Source: Thiohalophilus sp.
GTDB taxonomy: Bacteria > Pseudomonadota > Gammaproteobacteria > UBA6429 > Thiohalophilaceae
Direction of reading: 5' to 3'
NCBI RefSeq assembly: GCF_034521165.1
Contig: NZ_JAXHMV010000016.1
Coordinates: 1 to 64,000 of the forward strand
DNA length: 64,000 nt
Both the position numbers and the translations under genes were made by a program. This document shows positions 35,455-44,911 of the stretch, piece by piece. Under the pieces are notes generated by a model. The model worked only from the letters and a program-made list of their open reading frames with translations. It was not told the origin of the DNA and made no database searches. How positions within the stretch are numbered: the first letter of the stretch is position 1; every line of letters begins with the position of its first letter.

Positions 35455-36303
35455 TCAAATATCCAGCCACAAACCCACGCCAATATAACGTTCATTATCC
35501 TGGAAAAACTCGCCAAGCTGGGCCTTGCCGTCATAGGCTTCGATGCCGATGCGCCACACGCGTGTCGGGGTCGGAATCTGCCAGCCCACCTGTAAACTGA
35601 GGTCTTTTTGCCAGTCACGTTCCTCACTGGCACCGATATCCAGCCCGGCATACCAGTCCGTTTCGCGGTCATTGCCCGGCTGGTATTGCAGCCCCGTTTG
35701 CGCCCGCCAGGGTTTTTGCAGCCGGTTATTGCGTCGATCGTATGCGCGGCCAGCTTCAACATACCATTGCCAGCGGTCATCCAGGGCCAGGTTTACCCCC
35801 GCCTGTAACTCCTCGCGCGTGTAATTGATCCGGGCGCGCCCGGTCCGCTCCATATATTCGTCACCGACATGGCTGGAAATATGATAGGCCCCGATTTTAA
35901 ATGCCAGAGAGCGATTCGGCCGGTAAGAGAGCATCAGGGCATAGATACCATCCCAGCCGATATTATCCTGACTGGCATCCACATCGAACTGGCCATGAAA
36001 ACCCGCATCAATGCTCAGCAACCAGCCCCGGTTGTCTTGCCCCGAAACATCGGGCCAATGCAGCAACCCGAGCCGGCCACCCAGCTTGAGATCAAAGCGG
36101 CGTTCGCCGGTTTGATCGATCGTGGTTTGTTCGAAATAGAGAGATTTGGCGGAAAACTGAATACGGCGCGGATCGGCCAGGTTCACCGGGTACAGCTGCT
36201 GCTCCGGAAACAGAGTAACGTCTCTTGCCAGAACGGAATCCGGCAACAGACAACTGGATAGCAGGGCAAGCGAGACAAACGGCGAGAACAGCTGGCGGGA
36301 CAT
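35455..36303 (-). CDS. DUF1207 outer membrane-like protein
   Basis: Signal peptide followed by ~250 residues with alternating hydrophobic/aromatic strands (FDLKLGGRLGLLHWP, GWLLSIDAGFHGQFD, YIGVGLWLDI at the end), typical of an outer membrane beta-barrel. The pattern, including GAYHISSHVGDEY, matches DUF1207. Function unknown. It starts 7 nt after the hypothetical protein gene and is probably cotranscribed with it and the cold shock gene. Confidence 0.78.
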   Translation of the reverse strand: MSRQLFSPFVSLALLSSCLLPDSVLARDVTLFPEQQLYPVNLADPRRIQFSAKSLYFEQTTIDQTGERRFDLKLGGRLGLLHWPDVSGQDNRGWLLSIDAGFHGQFDVDASQDNIGWDGIYALMLSYRPNRSLAFKIGAYHISSHVGDEYMERTGRARINYTREELQAGVNLALDDRWQWYVEAGRAYDRRNNRLQKPWRAQTGLQYQPGNDRETDWYAGLDIGASEERDWQKDLSLQVGWQIPTPTRVWRIGIEAYDGKAQLGEFFQDNERYIGVGLWLDI

Positions 36304-36310
36304 AATTGGC

Positions 36311-36688
36311 CTAGTAACCGAACTCCCCTTGCCACTGTCCCCGACGATAGTCGATCTGCAACCAGTGCGGCGTGAAAGCCGCCGGTTTTTCGATGGGAAA
36401 ATCAGTCAACGGAGGCTCATCGCCGGCATAGTCGTTACCACAACGGGCGGTCATCACCGGGCGAAAGCGCAATTGCAACTTGTCATTCACCACAATGCCG
36501 CTGCCGTCCGTCGGTTCCTGAAATCGTACCTGGTAACGGATAAGACAACTGAAGTAGAGCTCCATTTCCGCCAGCAAAGGTTGTTGACGCTCAGCCAGTG
36601 CCTGCTCCGCAGCCCTGGACAGGTGAACGTCAACCGGCCTGCCATTGAGTTCCACGCGTGTTTGGGCACCGGTGCGGCGGGCCGGCAT
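36311..36688 (-). CDS. Hypothetical protein coupled to a cold shock gene
   Basis: I do not recognise this 125-residue protein. It has two cysteines (YFSCLIRY and TARCGND), no membrane segment and many basic residues. Its ATG overlaps the stop of the upstream cold shock gene (ATGA, 36686-36690), which implies translational coupling, and it is followed by the DUF1207 gene 7 nt later. Length and context suggest it is a real gene. Confidence 0.65.
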   Translation of the reverse strand: MPARRTGAQTRVELNGRPVDVHLSRAAEQALAERQQPLLAEMELYFSCLIRYQVRFQEPTDGSGIVVNDKLQLRFRPVMTARCGNDYAGDEPPLTDFPIEKPAAFTPHWLQIDYRRGQWQGEFGY

Positions 36689-36894
36689 CAGGAAGCCGGC
36701 ACCACATTGGTGGCATGCAGGCCCTTGGGGCCCCGCTCCGCGTCAAATGAGACCGTCTGACCTTCCTTGAGTGTCTTGTAGCCATCCGCGCTGATGGCGG
36801 AATAATGAACGAAGACGTCCTCGCCGCCTTCTTCTGCCTGAATGAATCCGTAACCCTTGGAATTGTTAAACCATTTTACAGTACCGTTCACCAT
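36688..36894 (-). CDS. Cold shock domain protein (first copy)
   Basis: CspA-family RNA chaperone of 68 aa (VNGTVKWFNNSKGYGFIQ, DVFVHYS). RNP1 and RNP2 motifs are intact. The start at 36894 follows a GGAGG site; the longer ORF upstream is noncoding leader. Unlike most csp genes it is followed without a gap by another gene, with overlapping stop and start codons. Confidence 0.95.
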   Translation of the reverse strand: MVNGTVKWFNNSKGYGFIQAEEGGEDVFVHYSAISADGYKTLKEGQTVSFDAERGPKGLHATNVVPAS

Positions 36895-37132
36895 TTTCCT
36901 CCAACCTCTGTTTTTGTTTACTGCTATTTTTATCAGCTTTGTGGGAAAATGCCGCCTTGCGGACGCTTCCCTCCCCAATCGGACAAAGCCTGATTTAAAG
37001 TATAGACCAACTATTTCTCGAATAAATATACTGATAAAAATTTTCTGCCCATACGCCGCAAAGGGGTGGATTATTAACAATCCTTAATATATAACCCCGA
37101 TAAGGGAAATAAAAACAGAGACTTATCTTCGC

Positions 37133-37876
37133 ATGGCCGCAAAGCCCGCAAAAAAACCACGGAAAATTGATGCCTTCAACCTGGCTCCCGGCCGGGTTCT
37201 GGCCCGCAAGTACGAGGTCGTTCGACAACTGGGCGCCGGCTGGGAGGGCGAGGTTTACCTGATCCGGGAGCTCTCCACCGGCATCGAGCGCACCGCCAAG
37301 CTGTTTTTCCCGCAACGCAATCTGCGCGACAAGAACACCCACTTTTACGCGACCAAGCTGCACAAGCTGCGCCACTGCCCGATTGTCATCCAGTACAGTC
37401 ACCAGGACAGCATCACCGTCCAGGGCGAGCCGGTCACCCTGCTGATCTCGGAATACGTGGAGGGGGCTCTGCTCAGCCAGTTTATCCAGCGCCATCCGGG
37501 CAAACGCCTGGCGCCCTTTGAGGCCGTGCACCTGCTGCATGCCCTTGCCTCGGGCATGGAATGCATCCACGCCATGGGGGAATATCACGGCGACCTGCAC
37601 TCAGAAAATATTATCGTGCAGAGCTTCGGTCTGCGTTTCGATCTCAAGCTGGTGGACCTGTTTCACCTGGGCGCCCCGACCCGCGAGCATATCCGCATGG
37701 ATACCGTCGACATGATCCACGTGTTCTATGAAGCTCTCGGCGGCCAGAAACACTATGCGCGCCAGCCGCCCGAAATCAAATACATCATCAATGGCCTCAA
37801 ACGCAGCCTGATCCTGAAAAAATTCAAAACGGCCGGGGAATTGCGACAGCATCTTGAAACCATGCGCTGGAGCTGA
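37133..37876 (+). CDS. Atypical protein kinase
   Basis: A 247-residue kinase fold: Gly-loop GAGWEGEV (34-41), Lys56 in TAKLF, catalytic loop HGDLHSEN (Asp154, Asn159) and DLF at 175-177 in place of the usual DFG. The loop after it is short and there is no APE motif, so substrate recognition differs from standard Hanks kinases and is nearer to aminoglycoside/lipopolysaccharide kinase-like folds. A PP2C phosphatase gene follows after 118 nt, so the pair probably acts on the same target. No membrane segment. Confidence 0.8.
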   Translation: MAAKPAKKPRKIDAFNLAPGRVLARKYEVVRQLGAGWEGEVYLIRELSTGIERTAKLFFPQRNLRDKNTHFYATKLHKLRHCPIVIQYSHQDSITVQGEPVTLLISEYVEGALLSQFIQRHPGKRLAPFEAVHLLHALASGMECIHAMGEYHGDLHSENIIVQSFGLRFDLKLVDLFHLGAPTREHIRMDTVDMIHVFYEALGGQKHYARQPPEIKYIINGLKRSLILKKFKTAGELRQHLETMRWS

Positions 37877-37994
37877 GCCATGTTAGTACGATCGTACCCC
37901 CGAACACCTGAACCCCGATCCCGGCATAACCAAGGAGGCCACTCTGGCTGCGTCACAGCTTTTCAGTAAGCAGGATTTCGAGACTCCACAAACT

Positions 37995-38741
37995 ATGGCC
38001 TTATCCGGTGGGCAGGTGGTGTTTTATACCCATCGCGCTCCGAACAAGGAGACGGTCAACGAGGACAGCATGGGACTGGTGGAGCTCGATTCCGGCAGTT
38101 GTGTGCTGATCGTCGCCGACGGTCTGGGCGGCCAACCGGCTGGCGCCACCGCCTCGGAGATCGCCGTGAAAACCCTGTCCCGCTCATTGCACCGCACCGA
38201 TGCCACACCACGCGAAACGATCCTGCAAGGGTTTGATCGGGCCAATCACCAGATCATCGAAAACGGCGGCGGCAGTGCCACCACACTGGCCGTGGTCGAG
38301 ATTCGCAAAAACCAGTTGCGTCCCTATCATGTGGGTGATTCGATGATTGTGGTCACCGGCCAGCGCGGCAAACAAAAACTGTTCACGGTTTCCCATTCCC
38401 CGGTCGGCTACGCCGTGGAAGCCGGATTGCTGAATGAAGAAGAAGCCATCACTCACGCGGAGCGGCACCTGATCTCCAACGTCGTCGGTGCCGATGACAT
38501 GAATATCTCCATGGGTTCGCTGATCAACCTGGCACCCCGTGATACCCTCTTGCTGGCCAGCGATGGTCTGTTCGACAATCTCTATTATGAAGAAACTATC
38601 GCAATAATCCGTAAAGGTACCCTGCCGGCCGCGGCAACCCGACTGGTGGAACTCGCTCACCAGCGCATGACCGGCAAGGCCCCCGATCAACCCTCTCATC
38701 CGGATGATTTGAGTTTTATTCTCTATCGTCCGTCGACCTGA
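37995..38741 (+). CDS. PP2C-type serine/threonine phosphatase
   Basis: PP2C/PPM phosphatase of 248 aa with the metal-binding residues in NED (22-24), ADGLGG (41-46), VGDS (113-116), SDGLFDN (189-195) and a C-terminal DD. It should remove phosphate from Ser/Thr, presumably the targets of the adjacent kinase. No sensor or membrane domain is fused. The glutaredoxin gene follows after 23 nt. Confidence 0.92.
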   Translation: MALSGGQVVFYTHRAPNKETVNEDSMGLVELDSGSCVLIVADGLGGQPAGATASEIAVKTLSRSLHRTDATPRETILQGFDRANHQIIENGGGSATTLAVVEIRKNQLRPYHVGDSMIVVTGQRGKQKLFTVSHSPVGYAVEAGLLNEEEAITHAERHLISNVVGADDMNISMGSLINLAPRDTLLLASDGLFDNLYYEETIAIIRKGTLPAAATRLVELAHQRMTGKAPDQPSHPDDLSFILYRPST

Positions 38742-38764
38742 TCCCCGGGAGGTATCAGAATAAT

Positions 38765-39022
38765 ATGGCACGCGTGATGATTTACAGTACCGGCACCTGC
38801 CCGGTATGTGATAACACCAGGAACCTGCTGACAAAGTGGCGTATTCCCTTTGACGAGGCACGCGTGGATCAGGATCGGGATAAACTGCGGGAAATGCTTG
38901 AGGTCACCGAGCATGCCCGCGCTGTGCCGCAAATCACCATCGACGGTAAATGGATCGGCGGCTTCACCGAACTGACCGAAATGCATATGGATGGCCAGCT
39001 GGCTGACCTGGTGGAAGACTGA
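38765..39022 (+). CDS. Glutaredoxin (GrxC-like) with CPVC active site
   Basis: An 85-residue glutaredoxin with active site TCPVC, where the usual second-last residue is Tyr (CPYC). AVPQITIDGKWIGGF and the following GG motif for glutathione binding are normal. It would reduce disulfides and mixed glutathione disulfides in the cytoplasm. It ends a kinase-phosphatase-glutaredoxin set, which could link redox state with phosphorylation; inference. Confidence 0.9.
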   Translation: MARVMIYSTGTCPVCDNTRNLLTKWRIPFDEARVDQDRDKLREMLEVTEHARAVPQITIDGKWIGGFTELTEMHMDGQLADLVED

Positions 39023-39489
39023 ACCCGACTTTTCCTGTCATGCGCGTGCCGGCAGGATCAATCGCGATACCGCATGTTAACTAAAATAGCCGTTCCTGAA
39101 AGATGCACAAGGCGCAGGTCGGGCTGCGCATCATGCTGCCTGACATTTCGGCTCAATCAACCCCTTTCTTATCCCGGTACATTTTCTGAATCAAACCGGT
39201 GATTCCCATACTATTTCTACAGGCGTCAATATGCCGGGCGGACTCCTCGTCGACTATTGTGCGTTGTTGCCCCACATTCCGGTATCAGGGGAAACCCTGA
39301 AAAAATGCTGTTTTGCGTCGACCGAAACACAAAATGCCAGGCATGAGGATAGCGAGCGTCTCGGCAGGTAAGGATGTTACGATTTGGTCAACAATTGCGA
39401 TCCCGCCCGCGCACCATTAGTATTGTGCGTCTGTCGAGTTTTATACTGGGCGCTTGCCCGGTTCCTCTGGATGTCACTGGAATATCATT
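39023..39489. other. 467-bp intergenic region before the RND operon
   Basis: No convincing ORF, RNA gene or terminator. It must contain the promoter of the efflux operon. The longest gap without assigned content in this window. Confidence 0.4.
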
Positions 39490-40593
39490 ATGCGTAAACG
39501 TTTAATCCTGGCCGTTCTGTTCCTGGTTCTGTTTTTGACCGCCATTTTCGGCATCAAGTACTGGCAAAACATCCAGCAGGCCGCCATGATGGCGCAGCCC
39601 CGGCCACCGGCTACCATTGCCTCTGCTGAAGTGCGTGAACAGCGCTGGCGCCCGATGCTCGATTCCGTCGGCAGCCTGGTCGCCATTAACGGCACAGCGG
39701 TGACCACCGAGGTGGCCGGACAGATCAGCGAGATTCAGTTTGAATCCGGCAGCCATATCGAACAGGGTAAAGTGCTACTGCAGCTGGATGACGCCGTCGA
39801 CCAGGCGGCACTGGATGCACTGCGCGCCGAGCGCCGTCTGGCCGAAATCAAATTCAAGCGCGCCCAGGATCTGCTCAAACGCCAGGTGATGTCCCGTTCG
39901 GAGTACGACGAGGCCCGGGCCAGCTTCGATGCCGCCACCGCCCGGGTCAAGCAGCAAGAGGCTACCCTCCGGCGCAAGGCGATTCGCGCCCCGTTTAGCG
40001 GGCGACTGGGTATTCGTCAGGTCAACCTCGGCCAGTATCTGGAACCGGGCCAGCCTATCGTCATGCTGCAGGCGCTGGACCCGATCTACGTGGATTACAC
40101 CCTGCCGGAACGTTATCTGCCGCGCCTGAGCACCGGCCAGGAAATTCGCGTGCGGGTTGATGCCTATGCGGGTGAGTCTTTCAACGGCCAAATCACTGCC
40201 ATCGACTCGGGCGTGGATGCCGGCACCCGCACCATTAAACTGCGCGCCACACTGGCCAACCCCGAAGGCCGGCTGCAACCGGGGATGTTTGCCAAGGTCA
40301 AAACCCTGGCGCCGGAAGAGAAAACCGTCCTTACGGTTCCCCGCACCGCGATCAGTTACAACACCTATGGCGATTTCATCTATCTGATTGATGAAAATGA
40401 CCAGGGTGAGACCATCGTCAAACGCCAGCAAATCAAAACCGGCGAGACACGCGAAGGCCATGTTGCCATCGCAGGTGACATTGAGGTTGGACAAAAAATC
40501 GTCCGTGCCGGCCTGGTTAAACTGCGTGATGGCATGAAAGTCGAACTCGACAACAGCGTCGAACTGGACGACGACAGGGTCGACACCGAATGA
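39490..40593 (+). CDS. RND efflux periplasmic adaptor protein
   Basis: Membrane fusion protein of 367 aa: one N-terminal membrane anchor (RLILAVLFLVLFLTAIF), then lipoyl half-motifs, a helical hairpin (AERRLAEIKFKRAQDLLKR) and beta-barrel domains (IRAPFSGRLGIRQVNLGQYL, TRTIKLRATLANPEGRLQPGMFAKV). It bridges the inner membrane pump to an outer membrane channel. The ATG at 39490 is preferred over an upstream start that adds 12 unlikely residues. The next gene overlaps by 4 nt (ATGA). No outer membrane factor is encoded here. Confidence 0.93.
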   Translation: MRKRLILAVLFLVLFLTAIFGIKYWQNIQQAAMMAQPRPPATIASAEVREQRWRPMLDSVGSLVAINGTAVTTEVAGQISEIQFESGSHIEQGKVLLQLDDAVDQAALDALRAERRLAEIKFKRAQDLLKRQVMSRSEYDEARASFDAATARVKQQEATLRRKAIRAPFSGRLGIRQVNLGQYLEPGQPIVMLQALDPIYVDYTLPERYLPRLSTGQEIRVRVDAYAGESFNGQITAIDSGVDAGTRTIKLRATLANPEGRLQPGMFAKVKTLAPEEKTVLTVPRTAISYNTYGDFIYLIDENDQGETIVKRQQIKTGETREGHVAIAGDIEVGQKIVRAGLVKLRDGMKVELDNSVELDDDRVDTE

Positions 40594-43500
40594 AGTTCAC
40601 CGATATTTTTATTCACCGTCCGGTTCTGGCGACGGTCGTCAGCCTGCTGATTCTGCTGATCGGGTTACGCTCGCTCGGCATACTGGAAGTACGCCAGTAT
40701 CCGGAAATGAAAAATACCGTGGTAACCATTACTACGGTCTATCCCGGCGCCAGTTCCGAGCTGGTCAAGGGCTTTGTCACCACGCCCCTGCAACAGGCCG
40801 TGGCCGAAGCCAATGGCATCGACTACATCACTTCGACCAGCGCCCAGGGACAATCAACCATCGAAGTCTATATGGAACTGGACTACGACCCCAATGCAGC
40901 CGTGTCGGAAATCCAGGCCAAGGTGGCCAGCAAGCGCAATGTGCTGCCGGCCGATGTGGAGGATCCGGTCATCGATTCGAGTACCGGAGATTCCACGGCG
41001 CTGATGTATGTCGCTTTCTTCAGCGATACGCTGCCCCGCTCGCATATCACCGATTACGTGCTGCGGGTCACCCAGCCGCAGATCCAGGCACTGGCCGGGG
41101 TTGCCAAGGCGCGCCTGTTCGGCGAGCAGTTCGCCATGCGCATCTGGCTGGATCCCGATCGCATGGCCGCCCAGGGCGTCAGTGCCGAACAGGTTGCCGA
41201 AGTGCTGCGTGCCAACAACTACCTGGCCGGGATCGGCTCCACCAAGGGCAAGTACGTGGCCATGAACCTGACCGCCACCACCGATGTCAGCGAACCCGAG
41301 GATTTTCGCCAGCTGGTGGTGCGCAGTGAAAATGGGGCGCTGGTGCGCCTGCAGGACATCGCTCGCACCGAACTGGGCGCGGAGAATTACAACTCGACTG
41401 CCTGGTACAAGGGGATTCCGGCCGCCTTCATCGCCGTGGAACCGGCCCCCGGCGCCAATCCGATCGATGTCGCCGATCGGGTCAACAACCTGATCCCCGA
41501 AATCCGTAAACAGCTACCGGAGGGGATCCAGGTCAAGATTCCCTATGACGCCAGCCAGTTCATCAAGAACTCCATCAAGGAGGTCTACAAGACCATCGCC
41601 GAGGCCGTGCTGATCGTACTGGTGGTCATCTACCTGACGCTGGGCTCGTTCCGCGCCGCGATCATTCCCGCGGTGGCCGTGCCCCTGTCCCTGATCGGCG
41701 CCGCCTTTGTCATGCTGGCGCTGGGTTATTCGCTGAACCTGCTGACCCTGCTGTCGATGGTGCTGGCCATCGGCCTGGTGGTGGATGACGCCATCATCGT
41801 GGTGGAAAACATTCACCGTCACATCGAGGAGGGCGAGAAGAAGCTCGACGCCGCGCTCAAGGGCGCCCGGGAACTGGCGGTGCCGATCATCGCCATGACC
41901 ACCACCTTGCTGGCGGTGTATGCGCCAATCGGTTTCCAGACGGGACTGACCGGCACGCTGTTTACCGAGTTCGCCTTTACCCTCAGCGGCGCGGTACTGA
42001 TTTCCGGGGTCATTGCCCTGACCCTCTCACCGGTTTTATCGGCCGCGGTTCTCAAGCCGCACGGTAGTGAGGGCAAGTTCGAACAACAGGTGGAGAGATT
42101 CTTCAACTGGCTGTCCCACCACTATCACCGGCTATTGAACAGTTCGCTGGATACGGTCTGGGTTTCTGTTCTGGTCGGGGCCGTCATCTTCGCCTCGAAT
42201 ATCTTCATGTTTATCGAAAGCAAGCATGAGCTGGCGCCCACCGAAGACCAGAGTATCCTGTTTTTCAACGGCACCGGCCCGCGTACCGCCACGCTGGATT
42301 ACCACAAGGCCTATTCGAACCAGATCCAGAGGATCTTCGAAACCTTCCCCGAATACACCGACAGCTTCTTTATTCTCGGCCGCACGCAGGACACGGTGTT
42401 CGGTGGCTTCAAGATGGCACCGCAGGATCAGCGTGAGCGCTCGCAAATGCAAATCAAGCCGCAACTCAATGCACAACTGAACCAGGTCGCTGGCTATCAG
42501 ATCGGGGTCTTTCCCCGGCCCAGTATCCCCGGCGCCAGTCGCGGCCTGCCGGTCCAGTTTGTGCTGACCTCCGACCGGAGTTATGAAGAGATGGTCAATC
42601 TGGCCAACGAGATCATCGGCCGGGGCATGCAAAGCGGCAATTTCCTGTTTCTGATGAAGTCCATCGAGCTGGACCGGCCCACGGTCAGCATACAGATCGA
42701 TCGCGACCGCGCTGCCGATCTGGGGATCAGCATGCGCGATATCGGCCGCAATCTCGGCACCCTGCTGGGCGGCGGCTATGTCAACCGCTTCAGCATGGAT
42801 GGTCGCAGTTACCGGGTTATTCCGCAGGTGGAACGGGAATTCCGTCTGGATACCGACATGTTGAAGGATTATTACCTGTCGACCGCCAGCGGTGAGCAGG
42901 TTCCCCTGTCGAGCGTCGCCAGCCTCGAGCGCACGGTCGAGCCCTCGAGCCGTACCCAGTTCCAGCAACTCAATTCACTGGTTATTCAGGGCAACCTGGC
43001 CCCGGGCGTCACCATGGGGCAGGCCCTGGACTTTCTCGAATCCCAGGCCAGCGAACTGCTGCCCCAGGGCTTTGATTACAACTATCTGGGCGAGTCGCGC
43101 CAGTACGCCGCGGAAGGCGGCAGCCTGATGCTGACCTTCTTCCTGGCAATGCTGGTCATCTACCTGGTACTCGCCGCCCAGTTCGAAAGCTGGCGCGATC
43201 CGCTTATCATTCTGGTCTCCGTACCCGTCTCCACCGCCGGCGCACTGGTCTTCATCATGCTCGGCGTCGCCGACGCCTCGATGAATATTTACACCTGGGT
43301 CGGATTGATCACCCTGATTGGCGTGGTGGCCAAAAACGGCATTCTGATCGTCGAGTTCGCCAACAAGCTGCAGATCAAAGAGGGGCTGAGTCGGCGCAAG
43401 GCGGTGGAACAGGCCGCGACTGTCCGCCTGCGTCCCATTATCATGACCTCTATCGCACTGATCGTCGCCATGGTGCCCCTGCTGATCGCCACCGGCCCGG

Positions 43501-43637
43501 GCGCGGTCAGTCGCAGTCACATCGGCATGACCGTGGCCGCCGGGCTGGGGATTGGCACCCTGTTTACGTTGTTCATCCTGCCCGCCGTTTACATGCTGCT
43601 GGCACGGGATCACTCGGCGCATAACAAGACGCGCTAA
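40590..43637 (+). CDS. RND family efflux transporter
   Basis: Inner membrane pump of 1015 aa with the RND plan of 12 membrane segments and two large periplasmic loops. The proton-relay aspartates are in AIGLVVDDAIIVVENI, and a second ENG-type repeat, GVVAKNGILIVEFAN, is near the C-terminus. It exports drugs or other compounds with the preceding adaptor. The sequence resembles multidrug rather than heavy-metal RND pumps, but the substrate is not readable. Confidence 0.95.
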   Translation: MKFTDIFIHRPVLATVVSLLILLIGLRSLGILEVRQYPEMKNTVVTITTVYPGASSELVKGFVTTPLQQAVAEANGIDYITSTSAQGQSTIEVYMELDYDPNAAVSEIQAKVASKRNVLPADVEDPVIDSSTGDSTALMYVAFFSDTLPRSHITDYVLRVTQPQIQALAGVAKARLFGEQFAMRIWLDPDRMAAQGVSAEQVAEVLRANNYLAGIGSTKGKYVAMNLTATTDVSEPEDFRQLVVRSENGALVRLQDIARTELGAENYNSTAWYKGIPAAFIAVEPAPGANPIDVADRVNNLIPEIRKQLPEGIQVKIPYDASQFIKNSIKEVYKTIAEAVLIVLVVIYLTLGSFRAAIIPAVAVPLSLIGAAFVMLALGYSLNLLTLLSMVLAIGLVVDDAIIVVENIHRHIEEGEKKLDAALKGARELAVPIIAMTTTLLAVYAPIGFQTGLTGTLFTEFAFTLSGAVLISGVIALTLSPVLSAAVLKPHGSEGKFEQQVERFFNWLSHHYHRLLNSSLDTVWVSVLVGAVIFASNIFMFIESKHELAPTEDQSILFFNGTGPRTATLDYHKAYSNQIQRIFETFPEYTDSFFILGRTQDTVFGGFKMAPQDQRERSQMQIKPQLNAQLNQVAGYQIGVFPRPSIPGASRGLPVQFVLTSDRSYEEMVNLANEIIGRGMQSGNFLFLMKSIELDRPTVSIQIDRDRAADLGISMRDIGRNLGTLLGGGYVNRFSMDGRSYRVIPQVEREFRLDTDMLKDYYLSTASGEQVPLSSVASLERTVEPSSRTQFQQLNSLVIQGNLAPGVTMGQALDFLESQASELLPQGFDYNYLGESRQYAAEGGSLMLTFFLAMLVIYLVLAAQFESWRDPLIILVSVPVSTAGALVFIMLGVADASMNIYTWVGLITLIGVVAKNGILIVEFANKLQIKEGLSRRKAVEQAATVRLRPIIMTSIALIVAMVPLLIATGPGAVSRSHIGMTVAAGLGIGTLFTLFILPAVYMLLARDHSAHNKTR

Positions 43638-43731
43638 AAGGCCTATCAACAACGACCCGCCATGCGGATAGAAAGCCTTAAGGGGTGAGCCCTGTCAGGA
43701 ACAGGGTGCGTAGAAGGCACTCTACATGACA

Positions 43732-43814
43732 ATAATACTCTCGCAGAGACGCAGAGTTCGCCGGGAATGAGAGCAACATCAGATTTCTCTGCGCCCTGGC
43801 GTCTCTGCGAGAGA
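43732..43814. repeat. Inverted repeat pair of the GCAGAGACGC family
   Basis: CTCTCGCAGAGACGC (43738-43752) and its exact complement (43799-43813) form a 15-bp perfect stem with a 46-nt loop. The 24 nt at 43732-43755 are identical to 16037-16060. It lies between the RND pump and the broken EAL gene. Confidence 0.8.
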
Positions 43815-43891
43815 CAAGGTTCTCATTCTACGGCACACTCTATCCGACTTTATCCAGGGCAGCGGTTTACCAGGGCTTAATTAATGAGGCT

Positions 43892-44658
43892 CTAGAGCTG
43901 ATCGAACTTCGACGGATCGATGGCAACCAGTTCGCGAAAGGCGAGACGGGCAAACCAGAAGCCCTGGAACAACCGGATACCGGCATTGCGCAGCCAGCGA
44001 ATCTCCTCGAGCTCTTCGACCCCTTCGGCCACCAGTTCAACCCCCAGCTTACTGCAGGTATGCACGATACCTTCGACAATCGCCTGCTTGGGGAGCTGCC
44101 GCTGGATATCGGAAATGATCTGGCGATCCAGCTTGATGATATCCGGCTGGTATTCGGCCAGCAGGTTCAGCCCGGAATAGCCGGCCCCGAAGTCATCGAT
44201 CGCCATACTGAAACCCAGCCGATGGCATTCGTTGACGATATCGATCAAATGCTGGTGGTCCTCGACCTGCTCCCCCTCCGTAATCTCGAACACAATCTGA
44301 TCCGTGGGGAAGTTGTAGGTATTCGCCGCCTCCAGCGTCGTTTGGATACAGACTTCCGGTTGATAGACCGCGTTGGGAAAGAAATTGATATTCAGATTGA
44401 CCTTCAGTCCCAGCTCACTGGCCAGCTTGACGGCCTTGACCCGGCAGGTCTGATCGAAACGATAACGGTTGCTGTCGTTCACCTGATCCAGCACCCAGGG
44501 AGCCGGCTCGCCCTCCGAACCCCGGACCAGGGCCTCGTAAGAAACAACCCGACGCTGCGATACATCGACAATCGGTTGAAGGCAAAGCTGAATTTGAAGC
44601 CGAGACTTTCACCGCTGGCGCACTGGCCACAGGAGCGGGTTTGGGTTGTATCCGTCAT
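43892..44658 (-). pseudogene. EAL domain c-di-GMP phosphodiesterase, frameshifted
   Basis: The ATG at 44658 opens a frame with a Cys-x2-Cys start (RSCGQCASGESLGF) known from one family of short EAL proteins. After FSFAF the expected QPIVDV continues in another frame, and EALVRG, DDFGAGYSGL, IIKLDRQI and VAEGVE follow to the stop at 43892. A single missing base near 44578 (G on the + strand) joins the two parts. The repaired protein would be about 255 aa and would hydrolyse c-di-GMP. As sequenced, the N-terminus and catalytic EAL are separated. Confidence 0.85.
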
Positions 44659-44911
44659 GGCGCAGCGTATTGGCCACAGAACCGGTTGACTTTAGGCGGG
44701 CACCCCCGCGCCAAATCCCCGACCTGCTCACACCTGAACACTCACACAAAACAGTAGACAGGGATGCTTTACGAGCCAATAATATGCCGCTAACCCCTTG
44801 TGACTTCCCTGTCCGGTTACCTGTTGTTCCTGGCCGGTACTGTATTCGCAGCCCGGCCAAAGGCGACCCCGCTCGGACTGTATCGGATCAAACTATGCTG
44901 GCAGAGACCAC

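Noticed and set aside
39023..39489. c-di-GMP riboswitch or tRNA
   Set aside because: No matching conserved core or cloverleaf could be found by eye.
44415..44630. Frame starting inside the EAL gene
   Set aside because: A third frame across the frameshift site; its sequence has no similarity to EAL proteins.
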